Assembly: GCF_900111905.1 (NCBI RefSeq)
Contig: NZ_FOKM01000012.1
Location: forward strand, 1-64,000
From: Rhizobium sp. NFR07
GTDB lineage: Bacteria > Pseudomonadota > Alphaproteobacteria > Rhizobiales > Rhizobiaceae
Length of the DNA stretch: 64,000 nucleotides
Direction of reading: 5' to 3'
In this document: one piece after another, positions 50,667 through 59,655 of the stretch
How positions within the stretch are numbered: position 1 is the stretch's first letter
Layout of the letters: each line of letters begins with the position of its first letter
Notes under the pieces: generated by a model
Told to the model about the DNA's origin: nothing
What the model saw: only the letters and a program-made list of their open reading frames with translations
Databases searched by the model: none
Translations under genes and position numbers: made by a program

Positions 50667-53639
50667 CTAACCCTGCAGTTTTCTGTTGTCGGGATCGACG
50701 AAGACCGGCGAGCAGACCTCCGCCACCACCTCGGATCCGCGCAGTCCATCCCAAACGAGTATTTTCTCGCCATAGCGCTCTCGGCCGGACTTCAGCATCG
50801 CGAGGCCGATCATATGACCGAGCGTCGGCGAATGGCAGACGGAGGACACCCAGCCCTGGTCGCTCGCCATTGAAGGGCTTGCGCCCTCCTTCAGGAGATG
50901 GGCGCCTGCCTTGAATTCCTTGTCAGCCTCAATCGGCTTCAAGCCGACGAGCTGCGCCCGGTCGGCGGCGGTGAGGCCGAAGCGGCTGGACAGGCGCTTG
51001 CCGATGAAATCCGGCTTGTTCATGCCCATCATCTTGCCGTAGCCAAGGTCGTCGGCAGTGGTGCGGCCATCGATCTCGCTATGGGTGATGAAGCCTTTCT
51101 CGACGCGCAGCACGTTGAGGGCCTCGACGCCGTAGGCGCAGATCCCCTCGTCCCGGCCGGCCTCCATGATCGCATCGGCGACAGCCTCGCCGTAACCGGC
51201 GGGAACTGCCAGCTCATAGGCCAGTTCGCCCGAGAAGGAAATCCGGAACAGGCGCGCCTTCAACCCACCGCGCAATGTCACCGTCTTTGCCGCAAGATAG
51301 GGGAAGGCGGCGTCGGAAATGTCGTCTTCCACCACGCGGCTCATGATCGCGCGTGCCTTGGGTCCGGCCAGCGACATCTGCGCCCACTGGTCGGTCGCCG
51401 AGACGAAGCGGACATCGAGCTCCGGCCAGAAGGTCTGGCTGGCGAATTCCAGATGCGCCATCACTTCGCCGGCATAGGCGGTCGTCGTGGTCATGACATA
51501 GTGGTTCTCGGCAAGCCGGCTGGTCGTGCCATCGTCGAAGATCATCCCGTCCTCGCGCAGCATCAGGCCGTAGCGGGCCTTGCCGACCGGCAGCTTGAGG
51601 AAGGCGTTAGAATAGACACGGTTGAGGAATTCCGCCGCTCCCGTGCCAAAAATCTCGATCTTGCCAAGCGTCGAGACATCGCACAGCCCGGCATTATGCC
51701 GGACATTCAGCACCTCGCGGTCGACGCTATCGCGCCACCCCTTTTCGCCTTCGCGGGCGAACCAGGCCGAGCGATGCCAGAGACCGGCCTCGACGAAGGT
51801 CGCGCCGTTCTTTTTCGCCCAGTCGTGCAGCGGCGAGGTCCTGACTGGCGCGGCATGCTCGCCGCGAGACGTGCCCGCCAGAGCGCCGAAGGAAACTGGC
51901 GTATAGAACGGCCGGAACGTGGTCGTGCCGATCTCGGCCGGCGAGACGCCACGCATGCCGGCGACGATGCCGATCGTGTTGACATTGCCGAGCTTGCCCT
52001 GGTCGGTCGCCATGCCGGCGGTCGTGTAGCGCTTGGTATGCTCGATATGGCCAAAGCCTTCGCGCTGTGCGATGCCGAGATCGCTCACATGCACATCGTT
52101 CTGGAAATCGACAAAGGCCTTGTCCTTCGCGCCGGGCACATACCAGAGCGGTGCAAAGGCCGGATCGTAATCGCCCTCGACCTCGGGAATGTTGGCCGCA
52201 TAGGAGGAAAAACCGAGCGCCAGGCAGAGGGCCGCCCCCTTCTCGGCACCATCCTTGAGGCAGGCGGCAATCGTATCGCATCCGGCAGCCGAGCCGGCCG
52301 CAATAAACGCCGCGCCGACATCAGGCGCCATGAAGGCCTGCGCGTCGTCGGACCAGACGGGCTTGGCGCCGCGCTGGCACATGAGGTGCACGACGGGCGA
52401 CCAGCCGCCGGCCATGGCCAGTGCATCGCACTCGATCTGTTCCTGGAAGCCGGACCGTTCGGCGATCAGTCCGTCGAGGCGCAGACGCCCTTTCGTGTCG
52501 ACGACGGCGCCGCTGCGAATGACGCGTACCCCTTCTGGCACGACATCACTCGACTGCGCCCGCGCATCGATGATCGCGCTGACCGTGACGCCGCTTGCGG
52601 AAAGGTCTGCCGCGGTCCGGTAGCCGGATCCGCCATTGGTGAAGACGGCAACTTTGGTACCCGCCGATACGCTGTAACGGTTGAGATAGGTCCGCATCGC
52701 GCTCGCGGTCATCACGCCGGGCTTGTCATTGCCGCCGAAGACCAGCGGCCGCTCTTCTGCACCCGAAGCGAGGATGGCGCGCTTGGCGGCGATGCGCCAC
52801 AGCCGTTCCATCGGCAGGTCGGGCGACGGCGTTCCCACATGCTTCTGTACGCGCTCGACCGCGCCGAACACCATGTCGTCGTACCAGCCGAAAATGGTGG
52901 TGCGCGGCATCAGCGTGACATTGGCAAGCGATGTCAGCTCCTCGACCGTGCTGCGGGCGAAATCGGCTGCGGAAACCCCGCCCACCGAGACGCTCTCGGA
53001 GAGCAACGAGCCGCCGAGCTGGAAACCTTCATCGGCGATGATGACACGCGCACCGGCCCGCCCGGCGGCGAGCGCTGCCATCAGCCCCGCGGGACCGGAG
53101 CCGATGACCAACAGGTCGCAATGCGCCCACGCCTTTTCGTAGCGGTCGGGATCGGCCTGCATGGCAAGCTTGCCGAGGCCGGCCGCCTTGCGGATCAGCG
53201 GCTCGTAAATCTTTTCCCAGAACATCGCCGGCCACATGAAGGTCTTGTAGTAGAAGCCGGCTCCGAGCAGCGGCCCGAACAGGCCGTTGACCGCGCCGAA
53301 ATCGGTCGAGAGCGATGGCCAACGGTTCTGGCTGACGGCCGTCAGCCCCTCATAGAGTTCGGCAACGGTCGCGCGCACGTTCGGTTCGCCCCGCGCGCCG
53401 GTCCCGATCGTCATCAGCGCATTGGGCTCGGAGGAGCCTGCCGTCACCGGTCCGCGAGGGCGGTGATACTTGAAGCTGCGGCCCATCAGCATCTGGTCGT
53501 TGGCCAGCAGCGCCGAGGCGAGTGTATCGCCCTCGAACCCCTTGTAGCTCCGGCCGTCGAAAGTAAAGGTCAGCGGGTGGGCGCGGTTGAGGCCATTGCC
53601 CGATCCATCGGCGGGCGCTCCGAGACGATAGGATGTCAT
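50667..53639 (-). CDS. soxA: Sarcosine oxidase alpha subunit SoxA
   Basis: This 990-residue subunit has an N-terminal ferredoxin-like domain (residues about 20-95, GRSYKGFEGDTLASALLAN, FKYHRPRGP), an NAD-binding Rossmann motif LLVIGSGPAGLMAALAAG (GSGPAG at 180-185) and a C-terminal GcvT folate domain (FSGELAYELAVPAGYG). With SoxB, SoxD and SoxG it oxidises sarcosine to glycine and transfers the one-carbon unit to tetrahydrofolate. ATG 53639 overlaps the soxD stop (ATGA). Length is normal. Confidence 0.95.
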   Translation of the reverse strand: MTSYRLGAPADGSGNGLNRAHPLTFTFDGRSYKGFEGDTLASALLANDQMLMGRSFKYHRPRGPVTAGSSEPNALMTIGTGARGEPNVRATVAELYEGLTAVSQNRWPSLSTDFGAVNGLFGPLLGAGFYYKTFMWPAMFWEKIYEPLIRKAAGLGKLAMQADPDRYEKAWAHCDLLVIGSGPAGLMAALAAGRAGARVIIADEGFQLGGSLLSESVSVGGVSAADFARSTVEELTSLANVTLMPRTTIFGWYDDMVFGAVERVQKHVGTPSPDLPMERLWRIAAKRAILASGAEERPLVFGGNDKPGVMTASAMRTYLNRYSVSAGTKVAVFTNGGSGYRTAADLSASGVTVSAIIDARAQSSDVVPEGVRVIRSGAVVDTKGRLRLDGLIAERSGFQEQIECDALAMAGGWSPVVHLMCQRGAKPVWSDDAQAFMAPDVGAAFIAAGSAAGCDTIAACLKDGAEKGAALCLALGFSSYAANIPEVEGDYDPAFAPLWYVPGAKDKAFVDFQNDVHVSDLGIAQREGFGHIEHTKRYTTAGMATDQGKLGNVNTIGIVAGMRGVSPAEIGTTTFRPFYTPVSFGALAGTSRGEHAAPVRTSPLHDWAKKNGATFVEAGLWHRSAWFAREGEKGWRDSVDREVLNVRHNAGLCDVSTLGKIEIFGTGAAEFLNRVYSNAFLKLPVGKARYGLMLREDGMIFDDGTTSRLAENHYVMTTTTAYAGEVMAHLEFASQTFWPELDVRFVSATDQWAQMSLAGPKARAIMSRVVEDDISDAAFPYLAAKTVTLRGGLKARLFRISFSGELAYELAVPAGYGEAVADAIMEAGRDEGICAYGVEALNVLRVEKGFITHSEIDGRTTADDLGYGKMMGMNKPDFIGKRLSSRFGLTAADRAQLVGLKPIEADKEFKAGAHLLKEGASPSMASDQGWVSSVCHSPTLGHMIGLAMLKSGRERYGEKILVWDGLRGSEVVAEVCSPVFVDPDNRKLQG

Positions 53640-53926
53640 TCGCCCGCCCTCGCCTGGCTTTTTGTCTCGGCAGCGCCACCGGCATCGACCACGCCAAAAA
53701 CCTCGTGGCTGAAATTGTCGCGCTCGACCACCAGCCAGCGGCGGCAGCCGGCGGCGTGGTGCCAGTATTCCTGGTAGCGCCCCTTCGGATTGTCCCGCAC
53801 ATAGACATAGGCCTGCCAGACCTCGTCCGACGCGGCGGGATCCGGCCGCCTGAGCGCCGCACCGCGAATGGAGAACTCTTCCTTGGGTCTTGTCCCGCAA
53901 TGGGGGCAGGTGATGAGGCTTGCCAT
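53636..53926 (-). CDS. soxD: Sarcosine oxidase delta subunit SoxD
   Basis: This 96-residue zinc protein begins MASLITCPHCGTRPKEEF, with ligands Cys7, Cys10 and the later HAAGC (His57, Cys61), matching the Cys-x2-Cys...His-x3-Cys zinc site of SoxD. It stabilises the heterotetrameric oxidase. Overlap with soxA and the position between soxB and soxA are typical. Confidence 0.93.
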   Translation of the reverse strand: MASLITCPHCGTRPKEEFSIRGAALRRPDPAASDEVWQAYVYVRDNPKGRYQEYWHHAAGCRRWLVVERDNFSHEVFGVVDAGGAAETKSQARAGE

Positions 53927-53951
53927 GGGATATCTCAGCGAAAAATCGGCT

Positions 53952-55202
53952 TCAATGCAGGTTCGGTTGGGCGCCCTTGCCCGTCTCGTCGAGCACGTAG
54001 CCGCGCTCGAAACGGTCGAGCCGCATAAAGCGCGACACGTGATGGGTCTCGTTCTTGGCGATCAGATGGGCGAAGCAGAAACCGGAGGCCGGCGTTGCCT
54101 TGAACCCACCGTAGCACCAGCCGCAATTGAGGTAGAGATTGTCGATCGAGGTACGGTCGATGATGGGAGATCCGTCCATCGACATGTCCATCACCCCGCC
54201 CCAGGCGCGCAGCACCTTTGCGCGCGAAAGCCCCGGAATGAGCGAGACGCCCTCCTGCATCGTATGCTCGACGGTCGCCAGATTGCCGCGCTGGGCATAG
54301 GAGGAATAGTAGTCGATATCCGCGCCGAAGACCAAGCCGCCCTTGTCCGACTGAGAGATATAAAAGTGCCCCGCGCCATAGGTGATGACCTGGTCGATCA
54401 CCGGCTTCAGCCCTTCGGAAACGAAGGCCTGCAGGACATGGGTCTCGATCGGCAATCGCAGGTCCGCCATGCGGCCGACCGTCGTCGTGTTACCGGCGGC
54501 CGCAAGTGCCAGCTTGTTGCAGCCGATGAAGCCCTTCGTCGTCTCGACGCCGGTGACGACGCCGTTTTCGCGACGGATGCCGGTGACTTCGCAATGCTGG
54601 ATGATGTCGACGCCGCGCATGTCGGCGCCCCTGGCATAGCCCCAGGCGACCGCATCATGGCGAACCGTGCCGCCGCGCTTCTGCATCAGCCCGCCCAGGA
54701 TCGGGAAACGCGCATGGTCGAAGTTGAGATAGGGCGCGAGCCGTTGTACTTGCTCGCGGTCGAGCAGTTCGGCATCGACGCCGTGCATCCGCATGCCGTT
54801 GCCGCGCCGCGCATAGGCATCGCGCTGACCATCGGAATGGAAAAGGTTCAGCACGCCGCGCTGGGAGACCATCGCATTGTAGTTGAAGTCCTGTTCCAGC
54901 CCTTCCCACAGCTGCAACGACAGCTCGTAGAACGGATTGTTGCCTTCCAGCATGTAGTTGGAACGGATGATCGTCGTGTTGCGGCCGACATTGCCGGAGC
55001 CGATATAGCCCTTCTCGATCACCGCCACATTGGTGATGCCGAATTCCTTGGCAAGGTAATAGGCCGTCGAAAGACCGTGCCCGCCACCGCCGACGATGAT
55101 CACGTCGTAATGCGGCATGGGCTCCGGTTCGCGCCAAGCCGGCTTCCACAGCCGGTTGCCCGAAAGCGCCTGCTTGAAAATCGAATATGCCGAATATCGC
55201 AT
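53952..55202 (-). CDS. soxB: Sarcosine oxidase beta subunit SoxB
   Basis: This 416-residue flavin subunit has FAD motif VIIVGGGGHGLSTAYYLAKEFG, NTTIIRSNY and the RHDAVAWGYARGAD segment holding the His to which FMN is covalently linked. ATG 55202 gives the normal N-terminus MRYSAYSIFKQALSGNRLW. It is the first gene of soxBDAG. GlyA or PurU genes that often accompany it are not seen in this window. Confidence 0.95.
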   Translation of the reverse strand: MRYSAYSIFKQALSGNRLWKPAWREPEPMPHYDVIIVGGGGHGLSTAYYLAKEFGITNVAVIEKGYIGSGNVGRNTTIIRSNYMLEGNNPFYELSLQLWEGLEQDFNYNAMVSQRGVLNLFHSDGQRDAYARRGNGMRMHGVDAELLDREQVQRLAPYLNFDHARFPILGGLMQKRGGTVRHDAVAWGYARGADMRGVDIIQHCEVTGIRRENGVVTGVETTKGFIGCNKLALAAAGNTTTVGRMADLRLPIETHVLQAFVSEGLKPVIDQVITYGAGHFYISQSDKGGLVFGADIDYYSSYAQRGNLATVEHTMQEGVSLIPGLSRAKVLRAWGGVMDMSMDGSPIIDRTSIDNLYLNCGWCYGGFKATPASGFCFAHLIAKNETHHVSRFMRLDRFERGYVLDETGKGAQPNLH

Positions 55203-55449
55203 GCCCGTTCCCGTCTCTTCTTTGCCCCACCTTCGCATATGCGGGAGAAAGGACAAGCGCAATCAGGACATCAAAAGGCCCGTTCGCGACACGACGCTAG
55301 GCTTGTCCACAGCGAGGCATCGGCGCGACACCCAATGCGGGGACATAACGCGGCGCGAGGCAAGCAGCATCAATGACTTAAGTTCGACTTGATCCCCACC
55401 CGGACAACCGGCGTCTACACTTCGGCAAACGCTATTGCTGGAGAACGCG

Positions 55450-56481
55450 ATGAACGACCGGACCGTAAATCTCGACATGCCCTTCCTCATGCCGTCCCAG
55501 GCGCAGAAGCATGTGACCCATAACGAAGCCCTGCTTCGCCTTGATGCGATCGTGCAGCTTTCGATCGTCGACGAGCGCGCGTCGCCTCCGTCAGAGCCCT
55601 CCCCCGGCAGCCGCTATCTCGTCGGCGCGGATGCTGCCGGCACCTGGAGCGGCTATACGGGCGACATCGCCATCTGGCAGGATGGCTATTGGGCATTCGC
55701 CAGCCCCAATCCGGGCTGGCACGCATGGTTCGAGACTGGCAGCGCGCTGAAGGTCTTCGACGGCGAAGCCTGGCACGCCACGTCATTGCCGGACGACGCG
55801 GAGGTCGCGACCCTTGGCATCTCGACGAGCGCCGATGCAACGAACCGGATCGCGGTCTCCTCTCCAGCCAGTCTTTTCAGCCATGCCGGCGGCGGCCATC
55901 AGATCAAGGTCAACAAGGCCGTCCAAGCGGACACAGCGACGCTGCTCTTCCAATCCGGCTGGATAGGCCATGCCGAGATGGGCCTAGCCGGCAACAACGA
56001 TTTCTCCATCAAGACAAGCAACGGGACCGATTGGAAGACCGGGCTCACCATCGACGGCGCAGGCCGGGTGACGCGCCCGAACCAGCCGGCAGCGCGCGTC
56101 CATCGCAGCGGCAGCAATTTCACACCCGCGGCCGGCCAGCAAAGCGGTGTGACCGACTTCGCGATCAATCAGGGCGGCTTCACTCTCGGAGCGGCCGCAG
56201 CGGCAGGCGGAAATGCATTGGTCGTCCCCGCGACCGGGCTTTATTTCATTGCACTGACGGTGTCCGTAGCCGCGGCGACATCCGCCTACGGCGTCACGGT
56301 TTCGCGCAATGGTAGTCAGCCCCTTCTGGCGACCAACGGAGCGGCAGGTTCGCTCGCAACGCTCTCGGCATCCGGCATCTCCCAGCTACAGCAGGGCGAT
56401 ACGCTGACTTTCGGCCATTCGGGCTCGGCGACGCTCGCCGTCGGAGCAAACGGAACTATCCTTTCACTGACAATGATTTAG
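55450..56481 (+). CDS. DUF2793 / tail-fibre-like protein
   Basis: This 343-residue protein begins MNDRTVNLDMPFLMPSQAQKHVTHNEALLRLDAIVQL, the mark of DUF2793 proteins found near phage or gene-transfer-agent tail genes. The middle is a repetitive beta region (DWKTGLTIDGAGRVTRPNQPAARV). The last 130 residues look like a C1q/TNF-like jelly roll (FTLGAAAAAGGNALVVPATGLYFIALTVS). GGAG lies 6 bases before ATG 55450. No other phage gene flanks it, so it is an isolated gene. A surface or adhesive role is possible. Confidence 0.75.
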   Translation: MNDRTVNLDMPFLMPSQAQKHVTHNEALLRLDAIVQLSIVDERASPPSEPSPGSRYLVGADAAGTWSGYTGDIAIWQDGYWAFASPNPGWHAWFETGSALKVFDGEAWHATSLPDDAEVATLGISTSADATNRIAVSSPASLFSHAGGGHQIKVNKAVQADTATLLFQSGWIGHAEMGLAGNNDFSIKTSNGTDWKTGLTIDGAGRVTRPNQPAARVHRSGSNFTPAAGQQSGVTDFAINQGGFTLGAAAAAGGNALVVPATGLYFIALTVSVAAATSAYGVTVSRNGSQPLLATNGAAGSLATLSASGISQLQQGDTLTFGHSGSATLAVGANGTILSLTMI

Positions 56482-56724
56482 CGAAAAAGGCTCGCAAAAT
56501 GGTCCATCTGTTGTCTCATTCCTGCACAGCGGCCGACATATTATCCAGTTTTTGAGCAGAGCGCGCCTCTACTAGTGCCTTGTTTTTCAATGGCTTGAGG
56601 CACGCGAATTCGAAAAAATGCGACCTTTGCGCGATTGGCCACATTTGAGGATCACATTTAGTCAAATGTTAAAACTGCGGGGCTAGGCTGACCAACGTGG
56701 TCTTGTGTTGTGTAGAGAGTTCCA

Positions 56725-57000
56725 ATGACCGAAATGATACGTCCCCGGGTTAAATATGTCATCGGCCCCGATGGCAGCCCGCTTACGATTGCGGACCTTC
56801 CGCCGGCGAATACGCGCCGTTGGGTTATCCGCCGTAAGGCTGAGGTTGTCGCGGCAGTTCGCGGTGGCCTGTTGAGCCTGGAAGAAGCTTGCGAGCGTTA
56901 CACGCTCACCGTCGAAGAATTCCTGTCCTGGCAGTCGTCGATCAACGATCATGGCCTTGCCGGCCTGCGTACGACCCGCATCCAGCAGTACCGCCACTAG
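56725..57000 (+). CDS. sciP: CtrA-inhibitory small protein SciP (DUF1153)
   Basis: This 91-residue helix-turn-helix protein begins MTEMIRPRVKYVIGPDGSPLTIADLPPANTRRWVIRRKAEVV and continues ACERYTLTVEEFLSWQ, matching the DUF1153/SciP family. In Caulobacter SciP binds CtrA and blocks its recruitment of RNA polymerase at target promoters. Its neighbours (fliJ, ctrA, chpT within 4 kb) fit this role. A terminator-like hairpin follows at 57026. Confidence 0.9.
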   Translation: MTEMIRPRVKYVIGPDGSPLTIADLPPANTRRWVIRRKAEVVAAVRGGLLSLEEACERYTLTVEEFLSWQSSINDHGLAGLRTTRIQQYRH

Positions 57001-57025
57001 GCCATCGACGAAGATTTCGCATTTC

Positions 57026-57057
57026 GGGTGCCGCGCCCCAGGGTTGCGGCGCCCTTT
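57026..57057 (+). terminator. Terminator of sciP
   Basis: GGGTGCCGC (57026-57034) pairs with GCGGCGCCC (57046-57054), one G-T wobble, followed by TTT. It separates sciP from the convergent PqiA-like gene. Confidence 0.6.
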
Positions 57058-57060
57058 GCT

Positions 57061-57552
57061 TTATCCCTTTTCCATCCGGCTTTTCATCTTTCCCAGTTTG
57101 ACCACAGAGGGAAAGATGGCAGCCATGGCGGCGGAAGCCGCATAAAACCAGAAACCCGGCAGCGTCACCGCCTTTGCAAGACCGCTGGTCTTTGCCGCGA
57201 AAATGACGATCGCCACCAGCATCACGTCCATCATCGACCACTTGGACAGATGAGGAATGGAGCTCCGCAGCCAGCCCGGCCGTCCGGCCTGACGCGCGGC
57301 ATCAATCCCAAGCACCATGAGTTTCACGGCCGGAAAGAGCACGGAAAGTGCCAGAACCAGAACGGCCAACAGCTGATTGTCGTCCTCCCACAATCCGCCG
57401 ATCACCTGTAGAAGCGATGGCTCTTCGCTGAAGAAATAGAGCTGCTCGAAGCGCATGATCGGCAGCGAAATGCCGAGCACTAGGCAAAGCACCGCAGCCG
57501 CGAGCAGGACGAACGAAAAGATCCGGATCAATCTGGCTCCATCAGATGGCAC
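57061..57552 (-). CDS. Paraquat-inducible protein A-like membrane protein
   Basis: This 163-residue protein has four predicted membrane helices (FSFVLLAAAVLCLVLGISLPIM, LLAVLVLALSVLFPAVKLMVLG, MMDVMLVAIVIFAAKTSGLA and VTLPGFWFYAASAAMAAIF). The motifs SLPIMRFE, FPAVKL and HLSKWSMMDVM are typical of the PqiA family, probably a lipid-transport-related membrane component. It is a half-size (single-domain) member. The cell-cycle genes around it have no known link. Confidence 0.82.
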   Translation of the reverse strand: MPSDGARLIRIFSFVLLAAAVLCLVLGISLPIMRFEQLYFFSEEPSLLQVIGGLWEDDNQLLAVLVLALSVLFPAVKLMVLGIDAARQAGRPGWLRSSIPHLSKWSMMDVMLVAIVIFAAKTSGLAKAVTLPGFWFYAASAAMAAIFPSVVKLGKMKSRMEKG

Positions 57553-57629
57553 GATCAGTGCGATGCAACCGGCAGGTTGCCATCACCGACATGCTTTCAT
57601 AGCATCCTGCAGACAGGATAGGAGACAGA

Positions 57630-57911
57630 ATGGATATCACCCACCAGGAAAGTTCATCGGGCGGCAAATATCTGGCCAAGCTCGACGGTCACGTTGCCGA
57701 AATGAGCTATTCGCGCGCCTCGCCTTACCTGATCATCATCGACCATACCGGCGTTCCCGATGCGCTGCGCGGCAAGGGGGTCGGTCAGGCACTCGCCGAA
57801 CATGCGGTTGAAGAGGCACGAAAGGGCGGCTGGAAGGTCATCCCGCTCTGCCCGTTCTTCAAGAGTCAGCTCGACCGCCACACGGACTGGCAGGACATCG
57901 TCAAGAAGTAG
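57630..57911 (+). CDS. Small GNAT-like acetyltransferase (NATD1/YjdJ type)
   Basis: This 93-residue protein corresponds to the minimal acetyl-CoA-binding fold: GKYLAKLDGHVAEMSYSRASPYLIIIDHTGVPDALRGKGVGQALAEHAVEEARKGGWKVIPLCPFF. RGKGVG is the pyrophosphate loop. Substrates of this group are unknown. It is monocistronic between the PqiA-like gene and fliJ. Confidence 0.85.
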   Translation: MDITHQESSSGGKYLAKLDGHVAEMSYSRASPYLIIIDHTGVPDALRGKGVGQALAEHAVEEARKGGWKVIPLCPFFKSQLDRHTDWQDIVKK

Positions 57912-57963
57912 ATTCGTGCCGAATCGGGCCGCACATATGCGCGGCTTTGATCATGCCAAGTGG

Positions 57964-57995
57964 AAAAAGGGCGCCGTCCCAAGCTGGGCCGCCCT
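57964..57995 (-). terminator. Terminator of fliJ
   Basis: On the minus strand AGGGCG and CGCCCT (57968-57973 / 57990-57995), with an inner CCCAAGCTGGG palindrome, are followed by TTTTT. It lies 26 bases after the fliJ stop. Confidence 0.6.
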
Positions 57996-58021
57996 CATAT
58001 CCGCTTTTTTCGGCCCGGCCT

Positions 58022-58372
58022 TTAGGCGCGGGCGCGCATACCACCATCACGCTCTTCGAGCGCCGAGGCCTTGGCCAGTTCGGCTTCCGCCTCTTCCAGC
58101 GCCAGTTCCGCGCTGTCCTGCTGAACGCGCAGCTCGCGGATGGAGACCTGAAGATTGTCCGCACGCTGGCGTGCGGCCTTGGCAAAGGTCGGATAGGCGA
58201 AGTGATTCGGGTCAGTAATGCCCGACTTCTTCTCTTCGAGGGTTATCTGGTGCTCCAGTTCCTTCGCCATTCTTTCGAATTCCGCCATCATCATCTGCAG
58301 CTGCTGCAGTTGGCGGCGTTTTTCGTTAACCTGAAACCCCTTCAGGCGAACAAGGCTGTCACGCGACTTCAT
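58022..58372 (-). CDS. fliJ: Flagellar export chaperone FliJ
   Basis: This 116-residue protein is almost wholly coiled coil (VRLKGFQVNEKRRQLQQLQMMMAEFERMAKELEHQITLEEKKS then a second helix ending ALEEAEAELAKASALEE), with the conserved start MKSRDSLVRLKGFQVNEKRRQ of alphaproteobacterial FliJ. FliJ stimulates the FliI ATPase and escorts cargo in flagellar export. It is divergent from ctrA, and CtrA is known to control class II flagellar genes in this group, so shared promoter control is likely. Confidence 0.85.
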   Translation of the reverse strand: MKSRDSLVRLKGFQVNEKRRQLQQLQMMMAEFERMAKELEHQITLEEKKSGITDPNHFAYPTFAKAARQRADNLQVSIRELRVQQDSAELALEEAEAELAKASALEERDGGMRARA

Positions 58373-58793
58373 ACGCAATACTCCGTGGATACCATACCCC
58401 GGCCAGTGCCCCGATCGTAACAGTCCGGGGCAGAAAAATTTCCGCGGCGTTAATAAATTCGCCGCCGCGTTAACCTTTCGTTTACGGGCATCATTAATGA
58501 TAATCACGATCGTTTAAGGGTCGGTAAATGCCAAGTCCAAATCGGACCGCGACAATGTGCGAGTCGCATGAATCACTTAGCGGAGTTTCCTCTTCCGTTG
58601 ATTCAACTGGTGATGGCCAATCCTGAAAGGAAAACAGGCTACTACTAATTTTGCTTAATGAATTGATGCACCTTGTCAGGATGGATCATAATTTGTTAAC
58701 CAATTGGTGGCAGCTTCCAAATCAGGCACAGTCTGGATCCGTAACGAGTAAGGGGGCGACAGTTAACCTTACGCGGCGGCAAAGGGGATAGAA
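58373..58793. promoter_or_regulatory. ctrA/fliJ divergent control region
   Basis: This 421-base AT-rich region holds three CcrM methylation sites GANTC within 44 bases (GAGTC 58561, GAATC 58570, GATTC 58600). A near-full CtrA box TTAACCTTTCGTTTAC lies at 58470-58485 (consensus TTAA-N7-TTAA, one mismatch), with half-sites TTAACCAA at 58696 and TTAACCTT at 58763. This fits methylation- and CtrA-dependent cell-cycle control as known for ctrA in Caulobacter and relatives. Confidence 0.65.
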
Positions 58794-59495
58794 ATGCGGG
58801 TTCTACTTATTGAAGATGACAGCGCGACAGCGCAGAGCATCGAACTGATGCTGAAATCGGAAAGCTTTAACGTTTACACCACTGATCTTGGTGAAGAAGG
58901 CGTCGATCTCGGCAAACTCTATGATTACGACATCATTCTTCTGGACCTGAACCTCCCCGACATGTCGGGATATGAAGTTCTCCGCACCCTGCGGCTGTCC
59001 AAGGTCAAAACACCGATCCTGATTCTCTCCGGCATGGCCGGCATCGAGGACAAGGTACGTGGTCTCGGCTTCGGCGCCGACGACTACATGACCAAGCCGT
59101 TCCACAAGGACGAACTAGTCGCCCGTATCCATGCCATCGTTCGCCGCTCCAAGGGCCATGCTCAGTCTATCATCATCACCGGTGAGCTGATCGTGAACCT
59201 CGACGCCAAGACTGTCGAAGTCGGCGGCCAGCGCGTTCACCTGACGGGCAAGGAATACCAGATGCTGGAGCTTCTTTCGCTCCGCAAGGGCACGACGCTC
59301 ACCAAGGAAATGTTCCTCAACCACCTCTATGGTGGCATGGACGAGCCGGAACTGAAGATCATCGACGTCTTCATCTGCAAGCTGCGCAAAAAGCTCGCGA
59401 ACGCCGCAGGCGGCGCGAACTACATCGAAACGGTCTGGGGCCGCGGCTATGTGCTGCGCGAGCCGGACGGCGCCGAATACGCAGAAACTGCCTAA
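58794..59495 (+). CDS. ctrA: Cell-cycle master response regulator CtrA
   Basis: This 233-residue OmpR-type response regulator begins MRVLLIEDDSATAQSIELMLKSE, with phospho-Asp51 in IILLDLNLPDMSGYEVL, Thr/Ser in LILSGMAG and Lys in MTKPFHKDELVARI. The winged helix follows (LTGKEYQMLELLSLRKGTTLTKEMFLNHLYGGMDEPELKIIDVFICKLRKKL). It is essentially identical in form to rhizobial CtrA. It controls replication, division, motility and DNA methylation through TTAA-N7-TTAA sites. Phosphate comes from CckA through ChpT, encoded at 60110. The C-terminal degradation end EYAETA differs slightly from Caulobacter's AA end. Confidence 0.97.
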   Translation: MRVLLIEDDSATAQSIELMLKSESFNVYTTDLGEEGVDLGKLYDYDIILLDLNLPDMSGYEVLRTLRLSKVKTPILILSGMAGIEDKVRGLGFGADDYMTKPFHKDELVARIHAIVRRSKGHAQSIIITGELIVNLDAKTVEVGGQRVHLTGKEYQMLELLSLRKGTTLTKEMFLNHLYGGMDEPELKIIDVFICKLRKKLANAAGGANYIETVWGRGYVLREPDGAEYAETA

Positions 59496-59516
59496 GACTT
59501 GCCTCCCCTTACCGCG

Positions 59517-59547
59517 AAAACCCGCCCGGTCAGCCAGGCGGGTTTTT
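59517..59547 (+). terminator. Terminator of ctrA
   Basis: AACCCGCC (59519-59526) pairs with GGCGGGTT (59537-59544) and is followed by T residues, 24 bases after the ctrA stop. Confidence 0.88.
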
Positions 59548-59593
59548 CTTTGCCCTGAAACTTTGACTTGAGATTGGGCCGATATCGCGAATG

Positions 59594-59617
59594 AAAAAAG
59601 CGGCCCGCTGGGGCCGC
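59594..59617 (-). terminator. Terminator of the receiver-only gene
   Basis: GCGGCCC (59600-59606) and GGGCCGC (59611-59617) form a 7-bp stem with a 4-base loop. On the minus strand it is followed by TTTTTT. It lies 38 bases after the stop of the receiver gene. Confidence 0.85.
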
Positions 59618-59655
59618 CTTGCATTCCGAGTATCCGAGATGGGTGAGCGGCTGGC

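Noticed and set aside
50898..53777. 959-codon plus-strand open frame opposite soxA
   Set aside because: Antisense shadow of the sarcosine oxidase alpha gene.
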